64,000 nucleotides of DNA. Origin: Bacteroides thetaiotaomicron VPI-5482. Lineage in GTDB: Bacteria > Bacteroidota > Bacteroidia > Bacteroidales > Bacteroidaceae. Below, one piece after another: positions 54,243 to 63,610 of the stretch (its first letter is position 1; every line of letters starts with the position of its first letter). Where the stretch lies: the NCBI RefSeq assembly GCF_000011065.1, contig NC_004663.1:2418001-2482000 (forward strand), written 5' to 3'. Below the pieces are notes generated by a model. That model did no database searches, had not been told where the DNA came from, and saw nothing but the letters and a program-made list of their open reading frames with translations. A program made the translations under genes and the position numbers.

Positions 54243-56534
54243 ATGGCTAAAATAACCAAAGAAGCCGCTTTGCTCTACCATTCGCAGGGCAAACCCGGTA
54301 AGATCGAGGTAGTTCCTACCAAACCTTACAGTACTCAAACTGATTTATCACTTGCATACTCTCCCGGTGTGGCAGAGCCTTGCCTCGAAATAGAGAAGAA
54401 TCCGCAGGACGCTTACAAATACACAGCCAAAGGCAACCTGGTAGCTGTTATTTCTAACGGTACAGCCGTACTCGGACTGGGTGACATAGGCGCACTGAGC
54501 GGCAAACCGGTGATGGAAGGCAAAGGTCTGCTTTTCAAAATCTACGCAGGTATCGACGTATTCGACATCGAAGTGGACGAGAAAGACCCGGAGAAATTCA
54601 TCGCTGCCGTAAAAGCAATCGCTCCTACTTTCGGCGGTATCAATCTGGAAGACATCAAAGCTCCCGAATGTTTCGAAATCGAACGCCGTCTGAAAGAAGA
54701 GCTTGACATCCCTGTGATGCACGATGACCAGCACGGAACCGCTATCATCTCCAGCGCCGGACTGGTAAATGCCCTGCAAGTGGCCGGAAAGAAAATCGAG
54801 GATGTGAAAATCGTCGTAAACGGTGCCGGAGCATCTGCCGTATCTTGTACCAAATTATATGTATCACTGGGGGCACGCCTCGAAAATATCGTCATGCTGG
54901 ACAGCAAAGGCGTTATCAGCAAGACACGTACCGACCTCAACGAACAGAAAAGATATTTTGCCACCGACCGCACGGATATCCACACACTGGAAGAAGCGAT
55001 CAAAGGCGCCGACGTATTCCTCGGCTTGTCCAAAGGTAACGTACTGAGTCAGGACATGGTGCGCAGCATGGCTCCCATGCCGATCGTATTCGCACTGGCA
55101 AACCCGACACCGGAAATCTCTTACGAAGATGCAATGAGCGCCCGCCCCGACGTACTGATGGCAACCGGACGTTCCGACTATCCGAACCAGATCAACAACG
55201 TAATCGGCTTCCCGTACATCTTCCGCGGCGCACTCGATACACAGGCCAAAGCGATCAACGAAGAAATGAAAATCGCAGCAGTACACGCTATCGCCAATCT
55301 GGCAAAACAGCCTGTACCTGATGTAGTGAACACAGCATACCACGTCAACAACCTCTCTTTCGGTCCGGAATACTTCATCCCGAAACCGGTAGACCCGCGC
55401 CTCATCACTGAAGTTTCCTGTGCCGTAGCCAAAGCAGCCATGGAAAGCGGAGTGGCACGCACGGAAATCAAAGACTGGGACGCTTACTGCGTTCATCTGC
55501 GCGAACTGATGGGATACGAATCCAAACTGACCCGCCAGCTTTATGACACCGCCCGCCGCAACCCGCAACGTGTCGTATTCGCCGAAGGCATCCATCCCAA
55601 CATGCTGAAAGCCGCCGTCGAAGCAAAAGCCGAAGGCATCTGCCATCCTATCTTATTAGGAAACGACGAAGCAATCGGCAAACTGGCCGAAGAACTCGAC
55701 CTGAGCCTGGAAGGCATCGAAATCGTCAATCTCCGCCATCCGGACGAGTCGGAACGCCGCGAACGCTACTCACGCATCCTTGCCGAAAAACGTGCCCGCG
55801 AAGGCTTTACCTACGAAGAAGCCAACGACAAGATGTTCGAACGCAACTACTTCGGTATGATGATGGTAGAAACCGGAGATGCAGACGCATTTATCACCGG
55901 ACTCTACACAAGATACAGCAACACCATCAAAGTTGCCAAAGAAGTAATCGGCATCCAGCCCGGATTCAACCATTTCGGAACGATGCACATTCTTAATTCA
56001 AAGAAGGGTACCTACTTCCTGGCAGATACGCTGATCAACCGTCATCCGGATACGGAAACTCTGATTGACATCGCCAAACTGGCTGACAAGACAGTCCGTT
56101 TCTTCAACCATACACCGGTCATCTCGATGTTGTCGTACTCCAACTTCGGCGCCGATACCTCCGGCAGCCCTGTCAAAGTGCACGGAGCAGTGAACTATAT
56201 GCAGAAGGAATATCCGGAACTCGCCATCGACGGTGAAATGCAGGTGAACTTTGCCATGAACCGCGAACTGCGTGACGCCAAGTATCCGTTCACCCGCCTG
56301 AAAGGTAAAGACGTGAATACGCTGATCTTCCCGAACCTGAGCTCCGCCAACGCAGGATACAAACTGCTGCAGGCAATGGACCCCGATACGGAATTTATCG
56401 GCCCTATCCAGATGGGATTGAACAAGCCTATCCATTTCACTGACTTTGAAAGTTCTGTCCGCGACATCGTGAACATCACAGCCGTAGCCGTGATCGACGC
56501 CATCGTAGTGAAGAAGAAAAACGAAAGCCGATGA
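54243..56534 (+). CDS. maeB: NADP-dependent malic enzyme with C-terminal phosphotransacetylase-like domain
   Basis: 763 residues. It decarboxylates malate to pyruvate with reduction of NADP. The malic N-terminal and NAD-binding domains occupy about 1-420: LSLAYSPGVAEPCLEIEKNP, MHDDQHGTAIISSAGLVNAL with the metal-binding Asp, and VVNGAGASAVSC for the nucleotide. The C-terminal 330 residues are a phosphotransacetylase-like domain (RVVFAEGIHPNMLKAAVEAK, SYSNFGADTSGSPVKVHGAV) that lacks transferase function in the E. coli protein and serves in regulation by acetyl-CoA. Full length. Its stop codon overlaps the start of a small membrane protein gene. Confidence 0.95.
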   Translation: MAKITKEAALLYHSQGKPGKIEVVPTKPYSTQTDLSLAYSPGVAEPCLEIEKNPQDAYKYTAKGNLVAVISNGTAVLGLGDIGALSGKPVMEGKGLLFKIYAGIDVFDIEVDEKDPEKFIAAVKAIAPTFGGINLEDIKAPECFEIERRLKEELDIPVMHDDQHGTAIISSAGLVNALQVAGKKIEDVKIVVNGAGASAVSCTKLYVSLGARLENIVMLDSKGVISKTRTDLNEQKRYFATDRTDIHTLEEAIKGADVFLGLSKGNVLSQDMVRSMAPMPIVFALANPTPEISYEDAMSARPDVLMATGRSDYPNQINNVIGFPYIFRGALDTQAKAINEEMKIAAVHAIANLAKQPVPDVVNTAYHVNNLSFGPEYFIPKPVDPRLITEVSCAVAKAAMESGVARTEIKDWDAYCVHLRELMGYESKLTRQLYDTARRNPQRVVFAEGIHPNMLKAAVEAKAEGICHPILLGNDEAIGKLAEELDLSLEGIEIVNLRHPDESERRERYSRILAEKRAREGFTYEEANDKMFERNYFGMMMVETGDADAFITGLYTRYSNTIKVAKEVIGIQPGFNHFGTMHILNSKKGTYFLADTLINRHPDTETLIDIAKLADKTVRFFNHTPVISMLSYSNFGADTSGSPVKVHGAVNYMQKEYPELAIDGEMQVNFAMNRELRDAKYPFTRLKGKDVNTLIFPNLSSANAGYKLLQAMDPDTEFIGPIQMGLNKPIHFTDFESSVRDIVNITAVAVIDAIVVKKKNESR

Positions 56535-56707
56535 GAAGGCCGTTATCAAAATCACAAATAGTTTGCGTCAGCCTGCTTTGGCTGGCGCTTTGCTATTTAG
56601 TTCTCACAAAAGCCGAACGTATTGACGGTATGACGATAGTAATGCTTGTCATTTCGGCAGCATTAGTCTTTATTCCTGTCTATAAGTCGATGAAAAAGAA
56701 TAAATAA
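56531..56707 (+). CDS. Small two-span membrane protein overlapping malic enzyme stop
   Basis: 58 residues starting at ATG 56531, which shares its last bases with the TGA of the malic enzyme gene (56532-56534). Two hydrophobic segments are visible, about 10-26 (IVCVSLLWLALCYLVL) and 35-50 (MTIVMLVISAALVFIPVY), separated by a short charged loop, and a basic C-terminus (KSMKKNK). The 4-bp overlap argues for coupled translation. Function unknown; it may be a membrane-bound accessory of the malic enzyme or an unrelated small protein. Confidence 0.65.
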   Translation: MRRPLSKSQIVCVSLLWLALCYLVLTKAERIDGMTIVMLVISAALVFIPVYKSMKKNK

Positions 56708-56780
56708 ATATCTTTTTTCTGAGTTTTAATGCAATAAAATATCAAATTTGATGTTTTATTGCATTTTTCTTTATAAAATG

Positions 56781-56811
56781 TTTGCTAGTTCAATTTTTAT
56801 CTTTACTTTTG
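56781..56811 (+). promoter_or_regulatory. Promoter of the first glutamate dehydrogenase gene
   Basis: TTTG (56781-56784), 19-bp spacer and TACTTTTG (56804-56811), a near-perfect consensus. Transcription should start near 56818. Confidence 0.75.
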
Positions 56812-56871
56812 CAACCGCATAAAAGAAATAGGTAATCGAAATTTAATCAACCAATAAAAGAAAAAAAGATT

Positions 56872-58206
56872 ATGAATGCAGCAAAGGTATTAGACGATCT
56901 GAAAAGACGGTTCCCCAACGAACCGGAGTATCATCAGGCAGTAGAAGAAGTACTTTCTACTATTGAAGAAGAATACAACAAACACCCGGAGTTTGACAAA
57001 GCAAACTTAATCGAACGCTTGTGTATTCCTGATAGAGTATTTCAGTTCCGTGTAACTTGGATGGACGACAAAGGTAATATTCAGACAAACATGGGTTACC
57101 GTGTTCAGCACAACAACGCTATCGGCCCGTACAAAGGCGGTATCCGTTTCCACGCATCTGTAAACCTTTCCATCCTGAAATTCCTTGCCTTTGAGCAGAC
57201 ATTCAAAAACTCACTGACTACGCTGCCTATGGGTGGTGGTAAGGGTGGTTCCGACTTCTCTCCACGTGGTAAGTCAAACGCTGAAGTAATGCGTTTCGTA
57301 CAGGCATTCATGCTGGAACTGTGGCGTCACATCGGTCCCGAAACTGACGTACCTGCAGGTGATATCGGTGTAGGTGGCCGCGAAGTAGGTTTCATGTTCG
57401 GTATGTACAAGAAGCTGGCTCACGAATTTACCGGCACATTCACTGGTAAAGGCCGCGAATTCGGTGGTTCACTGATTCGTCCGGAAGCTACCGGTTACGG
57501 TAACATCTACTTCCTGATGGAAATGCTGAAAACCAAAGGTACTGACCTGAAAGGTAAAGTTTGTCTTGTTTCCGGTTCGGGTAACGTAGCTCAATATACA
57601 ATCGAAAAAGTAATCGAACTGGGTGGTAAAGTAGTTACTTGCTCCGACTCTGACGGTTACATCTACGATCCGGACGGTATCGACCGCGAAAAGCTGGATT
57701 ACATCATGGAACTGAAGAACCTGTACCGTGGCCGTATCCGCGAATACGCAGAGAAATATGGTTGCAAATATGTAGAAGGAGCTAAGCCTTGGGGTGAAAA
57801 ATGCGATATCGCACTGCCTTCTGCCACTCAGAACGAATTGAACGGCGACCACGCCCGTCAGTTGGTAGCAAACGGCTGTATAGCTGTATCTGAGGGTGCA
57901 AATATGCCTTCTACTCCGGAAGCTGTCCGTGTATTCCAAGACGCTAAGATTCTGTACGCTCCGGGTAAAGCAGCTAATGCAGGTGGTGTATCAGTATCAG
58001 GTCTTGAAATGACTCAGAACTCCATCAAGTTGAGCTGGAGCGCTGAAGAAGTAGACGAAAAGCTGAAGAGCATCATGAAGAATATCCACGAAGCTTGCGT
58101 TCAGTATGGTACTGAAGCCGACGGATATGTAAACTATGTAAAAGGTGCTAACGTAGCCGGATTTATGAAGGTTGCCAAAGCTATGATGGCTCAGGGTATC
58201 GTATAA
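56872..58206 (+). CDS. gdhA: Glutamate dehydrogenase (hexameric, NADP type)
   Basis: 444 residues. It interconverts 2-oxoglutarate plus ammonia and glutamate, the main ammonia assimilation step in Bacteroides. The dimerisation/catalytic domain holds NAIGPYKGGIRFHASVNLSI (substrate Lys) and TTLPMGGGKGGSDFSPRGK (catalytic Lys) and the motif TDVPAGDIGVGGREVGFM. The Rossmann domain begins near 215 (VCLVSGSGNVAQYTIEKVIE). Full length with its own promoter and a strong terminator. A paralogue starts at 63611. Confidence 0.95.
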   Translation: MNAAKVLDDLKRRFPNEPEYHQAVEEVLSTIEEEYNKHPEFDKANLIERLCIPDRVFQFRVTWMDDKGNIQTNMGYRVQHNNAIGPYKGGIRFHASVNLSILKFLAFEQTFKNSLTTLPMGGGKGGSDFSPRGKSNAEVMRFVQAFMLELWRHIGPETDVPAGDIGVGGREVGFMFGMYKKLAHEFTGTFTGKGREFGGSLIRPEATGYGNIYFLMEMLKTKGTDLKGKVCLVSGSGNVAQYTIEKVIELGGKVVTCSDSDGYIYDPDGIDREKLDYIMELKNLYRGRIREYAEKYGCKYVEGAKPWGEKCDIALPSATQNELNGDHARQLVANGCIAVSEGANMPSTPEAVRVFQDAKILYAPGKAANAGGVSVSGLEMTQNSIKLSWSAEEVDEKLKSIMKNIHEACVQYGTEADGYVNYVKGANVAGFMKVAKAMMAQGIV

Positions 58207-58249
58207 TCAGCAAAATATAAGAAAGCTATAGTCATTTTTAAGATAAAGG

Positions 58250-58285
58250 CTCCCGCCTTCCGAAAGGAAGGACGGGAGTTTTTTT
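58250..58285 (+). terminator. Intrinsic terminator of gdhA
   Basis: A GC-rich stem (about 12 bp, arms 58250-58261 and 58266-58278, GAAA loop) followed by seven T. Confidence 0.9.
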
Positions 58286-58473
58286 ATGTTGTACCGCAGT
58301 GGTGAAAAACAAGTAAAAGAGTGCAGGCAAACATATAAAAGAGTGAGTGACAGGAAGTACTTCACTCTGGCAAATGATGTAGAAGAAAAAGGTAAAAGAA
58401 GTACATGACTTGGATGAAAGATGTACTTGAAATAAAAAATATCGGAGGTTTTAAAGATTGTTCATAGTTATTC

Positions 58474-58489
58474 TCTATCTTTAGATAGA
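58474..58489. promoter_or_regulatory. Dyad just upstream of the catalase promoter
   Basis: TCTATCT and AGATAGA, 7-bp arms with a 2-bp centre, 10 bp before the -33 box. Position and sequence (ATAG/CTAT elements) would suit an activator of OxyR type; this is inference. Confidence 0.5.
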
Positions 58490-58498
58490 AATTATCAG

Positions 58499-58530
58499 TT
58501 TGACAAGCAAGCAAAATCGGTCTATCTTTG
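58499..58530 (+). promoter_or_regulatory. Promoter of the catalase gene
   Basis: TTTG (58499-58502), 20-bp spacer and TATCTTTG (58523-58530), a full match to the Bacteroides consensus. Start expected near 58537, with a leader of about 70 nt. Confidence 0.78.
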
Positions 58531-58609
58531 TTACATATTATAAACCCGGACAGAAGAATAAAAAAGACTTCGGTTTATTTAAACTTTGCCTCCGACTAAC
58601 ATCTATTTT

Positions 58610-60076
58610 ATGGAAGAAAAAAAACTAACTGCCGCGAACGGTCGTCCCATTGCCGACAATCAGAATTCGCAAACCGCAGGTCAACGCGGACCTGTCATGT
58701 TACAAGATCCATGGCTTATTGAAAAACTGGCTCATTTTGACCGTGAAGTGATTCCGGAAAGACGTATGCACGCCAAAGGTTCGGGAGCTTTCGGTACATT
58801 TACCGTCACTCACGACATTACGAAGTACACCCGTGCAGCTATTTTCAGCGAAGTCGGAAAGCAAACTGAGTGTTTCGTCCGTTTCTCTACCGTAGCCGGA
58901 GAGCGTGGGGCGGCAGATGCCGAACGTGATATCCGCGGTTTTGCCATGAAATTCTACACCGAAGAGGGCAACTGGGATTTAGTCGGAAACAACACTCCTG
59001 TCTTTTTCTTACGTGATCCGCTTAAATTTCCGGATTTGAATCATGCCATCAAGCGCGACCCGAAAACGAACATGCGCAGCCCTAACAGCAACTGGGACTT
59101 CTGGACACTTCTGCCCGAAGCGCTTCATCAGGTGACAATCACTATGAGCCCTCGCGGCATTCCTTACTCCTATCGCCATATGCACGGATTCGGAAGCCAC
59201 ACCTATAGTTTTATCAATGCGGACAACCAGCGTATCTGGGTGAAATTCCACCTGCGCACCTTGCAGGGAATCAAAAACCTGACAGATCAGGAAGCGGAAG
59301 CGATCATCGCCAAAGACCGCGAATCTCATCAACGCGACCTTTTTGAAAGCATCGAAAAGGGAGATTACCCGAAATGGTTATTCCAGATTCAGTTAATGAC
59401 GGAAGAGGAAGCAGACCATTACCGCATCAACCCGTTCGACCTGACCAAAGTATGGCCGCACAAAGACTTCCCGCTACAAGACGTCGGAATCCTTGAACTG
59501 AACCGTAATCCGGAAAACTATTTCGCAGAAGTAGAACAAGCTGCTTTCAACCCGATCAATACCGTAGACGGCATCGGATTCTCACCGGACAAGATGTTAC
59601 AGGGACGTCTGTTCTCTTACGGCGATGCACAGCGTTATCGTCTCGGAGTGAACTCCGAACAGATTCCGGTGAATAAACCCCGTTGCCCGTTCCATGCTTA
59701 CCACCGTGACGGAGCCATGCGTGTAGACGGCAACTACGGTGCAACCAAAGGCTACGAACCCAACAGCTACGGAGAATGGAAAGACTCTCCTCACATGAAA
59801 GAACCGCCTCTCAAAGCATCCGGCAACGGAGAGATATACAATTATAATGAACGCGAATACGATGATGATTACTACAGCCAGCCGGGCGATCTGTTCCGAC
59901 TGATGCCGGCAGACGAGCAGCAACTTCTGTTTGAAAACACGGCACGTGCTATGGGAGACTCCGAATTATTCATCAAACAGCGTCACACCCGCAACTGCTA
60001 CAAAGCAGACCCCGCATACGGTGCCGGAGTCGCCAAAGCATTGGGCATTGATCTGCAAGAAGCATTGAAAGAATAA
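58610..60076 (+). CDS. katA: Monofunctional haem catalase
   Basis: 488 residues from ATG 58610 (MEEKKLTAANGRPIADNQNS). It degrades hydrogen peroxide. The distal catalytic His is in RRMHAKGSGAFGTF and the Asn in GNWDLVGNNTPVFFLRDP; the proximal Tyr haem ligand is in RLFSYGDAQRYRLG. The length fits the small-subunit clade. It stands alone behind a consensus promoter with an adjacent dyad, in line with peroxide-inducible control, and has its own terminator. In B. thetaiotaomicron and B. fragilis such catalases are protective during oxygen exposure. Confidence 0.95.
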   Translation: MEEKKLTAANGRPIADNQNSQTAGQRGPVMLQDPWLIEKLAHFDREVIPERRMHAKGSGAFGTFTVTHDITKYTRAAIFSEVGKQTECFVRFSTVAGERGAADAERDIRGFAMKFYTEEGNWDLVGNNTPVFFLRDPLKFPDLNHAIKRDPKTNMRSPNSNWDFWTLLPEALHQVTITMSPRGIPYSYRHMHGFGSHTYSFINADNQRIWVKFHLRTLQGIKNLTDQEAEAIIAKDRESHQRDLFESIEKGDYPKWLFQIQLMTEEEADHYRINPFDLTKVWPHKDFPLQDVGILELNRNPENYFAEVEQAAFNPINTVDGIGFSPDKMLQGRLFSYGDAQRYRLGVNSEQIPVNKPRCPFHAYHRDGAMRVDGNYGATKGYEPNSYGEWKDSPHMKEPPLKASGNGEIYNYNEREYDDDYYSQPGDLFRLMPADEQQLLFENTARAMGDSELFIKQRHTRNCYKADPAYGAGVAKALGIDLQEALKE

Positions 60077-60101
60077 AAGAACAACCAACCATTTGTAAAA
60101 G

Positions 60102-60140
60102 AAAGAGCATATTTCCCGACGGATTTATGCTCTTTTTTTC
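60102..60140 (+). terminator. Intrinsic terminator of the catalase gene
   Basis: 10-bp perfect arms (60102-60111 and 60126-60135), loop of 14 nt, then a T-run. Confidence 0.85.
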
Positions 60141-60188
60141 GACAGAACAGTAAACAGATGTATATCAGCAGAATAAAAATCCTTTTTT

Positions 60189-60229
60189 ATTCCTTTAAAA
60201 GGAATGCCCCGTTGGTTTAAAACCAACGG
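60189..60229. repeat. Two short palindromes in the convergent gap
   Basis: ATTCCTTT/AAAGGAAT around one base (60189-60205) and CCGTTGGTTT/AAACCAACGG around one base (60209-60229). They lie between the catalase terminator and the bidirectional terminator and may add to transcription stop. Confidence 0.6.
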
Positions 60230-60240
60230 AACTATTTAAA

Positions 60241-60280
60241 AAAAGTTCTGCTTTTCCAATGAGAGCAGAACTTTTTTGTT
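60241..60280. terminator. Bidirectional intrinsic terminator
   Basis: 12-bp perfect arms (60241-60252 and 60264-60275), with T-runs following on both strands. It ends the leftward gene at 60307 and backs up the rightward catalase terminator. Confidence 0.85.
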
Positions 60281-60306
60281 TTATTTATTTATCAACCGGA
60301 AAGAGA

Positions 60307-63279
60307 TCAGTCAATCCCCGGCATCAGAACAACACCGAGCTTCTTCTTACCATCCATCTTGACTACCATCGGCTTTTCAAAGCGGACATGACGCAGGAAT
60401 TTCGTTTCTTCCACCGCAGGTTGGGCGTTGAGGAAATCCTGATTGTAGACTCCGTCATTCATAAAGGCATTGATCGTAAAATAGCCTACGCCGAACGAAG
60501 TGAGGTTCTGGAAGAAGTGAGTTCCCTGACTCGGGTCTACACGATAATTGGTCAGTCCGGCCTCCACTATCACACGGGCGGCGGAGATATGCGGCCACTT
60601 CACCGGAATGCCCAGCCATGTATCACTGCTGCCCCAACGTCCCGGACCTACGAGCACATAATTCCTTCCTGCATTGAGGAATTGCAGGTTCATTTTCTCT
60701 ATTTCCCAGGCAATGGCCTGATTGTTCGAAGCACTGTATCCATCCGTCTTGACGTAGACGATATCATAAATTTCGTTCATGACGCCATGCCCCAATGAGT
60801 TATTGGAACGGAGCACCACGTCTTCATCCGGTATCAGCGTCAAGTCTTCGTCCAGCATTTCTTTGCTGTCCACAATCGGGCGGATTTGCAACAGGTAGAA
60901 TGTACCCGTCTTATCTTGTTCACGGCTCAAGGTCGCGGCAAACTCAATCTCCACCGGGCGCCGCATTTCCTGTTCACCGTACTTCAAAACCAGTTGCAGG
61001 ATGCGTGCCAGCGGGAATACATCGTGTTGAAGGATATTGGCAAACGTGATTACCTTGCGTCCACCGGGATACAAACCGTCACGGATCACCTGATCATACG
61101 GATCGTAAGTAGAAGCGATATAGCGTAACGAACCGTCACTTTCGGCTTCCTTCACATGAAGTTTCAACAGGTTAAAGCCGTCGTCGATAGAGAAATCATG
61201 CCCTGCGTTTTTCAAGTCCAATGCGTAGAAACGGGTCTGTGTTTCTTTCAGGGCTATTTCCATTTCACTGGTTTGCAACACTTGATTCGGGTGATAAGGA
61301 GAGAAACGGAGCGTCATACCTCCGTCTACAATATATTTTCCTAATCCAAGAGCCAGGTTCACCGTGCCTTCTTCGGCTTTTTCATCTCCCAAGGGATAAT
61401 AATTGAGCGAACGTGCCACGCCGGACATAGACGGGTAGTAACGGTCTCCGTATTGATTTCCCACAACTTCCTGCAAGATGACTGCCATCTTTTCCTGGTC
61501 GATCACGTTCGATGTAGCCTGCATATAGGCTTTACTGTCTCTGAAGTAAACCGACGCATAGACTCCTTTGATCGCATCGGAAAGCATACGGAGCATTTCG
61601 TAACGGTCGTCCAGATAAGGAATCATATACGTATTGTATATTCCAGCAAACGGCTGATAATGAGAATCTTCCAACAAAGAGGATGAACGGATGGCAATCG
61701 GGGATTTCACCACATCGAAGAAGGTGAAGAAGTCCTCTACCAACCGGTCGGGCAGTTTCGCCTTCAGGAAATATCGTAGAATCGTATCATCGTCGGCATC
61801 CGATAGAGCGATTTGATAAAGATTATTGGTCTCCATAAACTCGTCGAAGACATCGGTACACAGTACCACTGTCTTAGGAATTGCCACCCGTGCATTTTCG
61901 AACTCTTCAAATTCGGGATAACGCTTCACCATATTATCAATGAAGGCAAGGCCACGGCCTTTTCCTCCCAGCGAACCGTCGCCGATACGGGCAAAGTTGG
62001 AGTAACGGTCGAAACGGTCACGTTTGAAGACGGCAACCACTCCCTGATTTTTCATCTTCCGGTACTTCACGATCGCCTCGAAGATAATCCGGCGGTGTGC
62101 ATCTACGTCCTGAAGACTGGTCCACGTGATCGGCTTCAGAAACTCGGCTACCGGAAACATGGCACGCGAATAGAGCCAGCGCGAAACGTGATTCCGGCTG
62201 ATATGATACAAGAAGGACTCGGCAGGCACGGCAAACAGGATATTCTGCAGCTCTTTCAGGTTCCGCACACGGGCAATCTCTTCTCCGGTCTCCGGATTGC
62301 GGAACACAAAGTCACCGAACCCGAAGTTATCGGAAACGATGCGCCGCAGGTCAACGTCCATCTTTTTAGAATTCTTATCGATAAAGCTGGCACCGTATTT
62401 GGCGGCATACGAAGAGTTTTCCGATTCGGAGGATTGGATAATCAACGGTACGAACGGATCGTTTTTGCGTATGGCGGCACAAAGCTTGATACCTGCCAGA
62501 CCGTCTTTCTCGCCCCGTTCCACTTTCGGGAAACGGACGTCGGTAATGACTCCTAATATATTATTCTGGTATTTGCGATAGATTTCCATCGCTTCCTGAT
62601 ACGTACGCGCCAAAACGATTTTAGGACGCCCACGCATACGAAGCGTGCGCTGGTGCGCATTCAGAGCTTCGGTAGAAAATTCCTGGCTCTGCTTCAACAC
62701 GAATTTATACAGGTTGGGAAGAATGGAAGAATAGAACCGGATGCCATCTTCCACCAAAAGTATCATCTGCACGCCTACTTCCTGCACATCATGTTCGAGG
62801 TTCATCTTATCTTCCATCAGTTTGATAATAGAAACCAACAGGTCGGTATTGCCCAGCCAGCAGAATACGTATTCAAATGCGCTCAGGTCTTCGTTGATAA
62901 TCCGCTTTGTAATACCGTGACTGAAAGGAGTCAGGATAACGATCGGAATATGTTCGTATTTCTCTTTGATGTGCCGCCCGATATCAAAACTGTCATTGTC
63001 TCCCGTACTCGGCATACAGATCACCAGATCGAATGACATATTCTCCAACTGCGTCAATGCTTCCTCTTCCGTAGAAACCTGTGAGAAACGAGGCGGATAA
63101 CGAAGTGACAAGGATGTATATTCATTAAATATCTTTTCATCAATGCGTCCGTCATCTTCCAGCATGAAAGCGTCATACGGGTTGGCAATCAACAGAACAT
63201 TGAAAATCCGCCGTGTCATCAAATTGGCGAATTGCGTATCTTTGAAGTAAAGCTGGTTTAATTTATACTTGCTGAGCAT
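60307..63279 (-). CDS. PEP/pyruvate-binding domain protein with two response-regulator-like receiver domains
   Basis: 990 residues. Two receiver-like domains come first: about 25-150 (RIFNVLLIANPYDAFMLEDD, FDLVICMPST) and about 165-315 (QMILLVEDGIRFYSSILPNL, ILGVITDVRFPKV with an Asp at the phosphorylation position, PLIIQSSES). The PPDK N-terminal ATP-grasp domain spans about 440-830 (GDGSLGGKGRGLAFIDNMVK, SPIAIRSSSLLEDSHYQPFA, YLLQIRPIV). The phosphohistidine and PEP/pyruvate barrel domains of true PEP synthase or PPDK are missing, so it is not a complete enzyme. It may be a regulatory phosphotransferase. The neighbouring genes point to central carbon and nitrogen metabolism. Confidence 0.85.
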   Translation of the reverse strand: MLSKYKLNQLYFKDTQFANLMTRRIFNVLLIANPYDAFMLEDDGRIDEKIFNEYTSLSLRYPPRFSQVSTEEEALTQLENMSFDLVICMPSTGDNDSFDIGRHIKEKYEHIPIVILTPFSHGITKRIINEDLSAFEYVFCWLGNTDLLVSIIKLMEDKMNLEHDVQEVGVQMILLVEDGIRFYSSILPNLYKFVLKQSQEFSTEALNAHQRTLRMRGRPKIVLARTYQEAMEIYRKYQNNILGVITDVRFPKVERGEKDGLAGIKLCAAIRKNDPFVPLIIQSSESENSSYAAKYGASFIDKNSKKMDVDLRRIVSDNFGFGDFVFRNPETGEEIARVRNLKELQNILFAVPAESFLYHISRNHVSRWLYSRAMFPVAEFLKPITWTSLQDVDAHRRIIFEAIVKYRKMKNQGVVAVFKRDRFDRYSNFARIGDGSLGGKGRGLAFIDNMVKRYPEFEEFENARVAIPKTVVLCTDVFDEFMETNNLYQIALSDADDDTILRYFLKAKLPDRLVEDFFTFFDVVKSPIAIRSSSLLEDSHYQPFAGIYNTYMIPYLDDRYEMLRMLSDAIKGVYASVYFRDSKAYMQATSNVIDQEKMAVILQEVVGNQYGDRYYPSMSGVARSLNYYPLGDEKAEEGTVNLALGLGKYIVDGGMTLRFSPYHPNQVLQTSEMEIALKETQTRFYALDLKNAGHDFSIDDGFNLLKLHVKEAESDGSLRYIASTYDPYDQVIRDGLYPGGRKVITFANILQHDVFPLARILQLVLKYGEQEMRRPVEIEFAATLSREQDKTGTFYLLQIRPIVDSKEMLDEDLTLIPDEDVVLRSNNSLGHGVMNEIYDIVYVKTDGYSASNNQAIAWEIEKMNLQFLNAGRNYVLVGPGRWGSSDTWLGIPVKWPHISAARVIVEAGLTNYRVDPSQGTHFFQNLTSFGVGYFTINAFMNDGVYNQDFLNAQPAVEETKFLRHVRFEKPMVVKMDGKKKLGVVLMPGID

Positions 63280-63400
63280 AGTCTCTTTCTATTTTTTATT
63301 CCATAATGAAATGATTCATAGTACAGTCTACTTGACGTTTACCCTGCAAAGTTAATTTTTTAAATCTCATTTGCTATCATCTTCTTTATAAAGTTTATAA

Positions 63401-63483
63401 TAGGTAATAAGTAATAGGTAACAGGTAATAACCATGCGGTTTACAGCGCAGCTTATTACTTATTACCTATTACTTATTACCTA
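63401..63483. repeat. 31-bp inverted repeat made of GTAATA-type units
   Basis: Arms 63401-63431 and 63453-63483 match at 29 of 31 positions; the loop is 21 nt. Each arm consists of about three units of TAGGTAATAAG-like sequence. It lies in the divergent promoter region between the PEP/pyruvate-binding gene and the second glutamate dehydrogenase gene. Confidence 0.85.
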
Positions 63484-63551
63484 TCACTATCATTTTATCA
63501 TTATTTAATCAAAATATCACCATAAAACCAATCATATTTGAAAAATTTTCC

Positions 63552-63559
63552 TATATTTG
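63552..63559 (+). promoter_or_regulatory. Promoter -7 box of the second glutamate dehydrogenase gene
   Basis: TATATTTG, 51 bp before ATG 63611. The -33 element is not a good match. Confidence 0.5.
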
Positions 63560-63610
63560 CAGTGTGAGCAGTTTACATTTTATCAGAATAACCTTTTAAA
63601 ATATGATATC

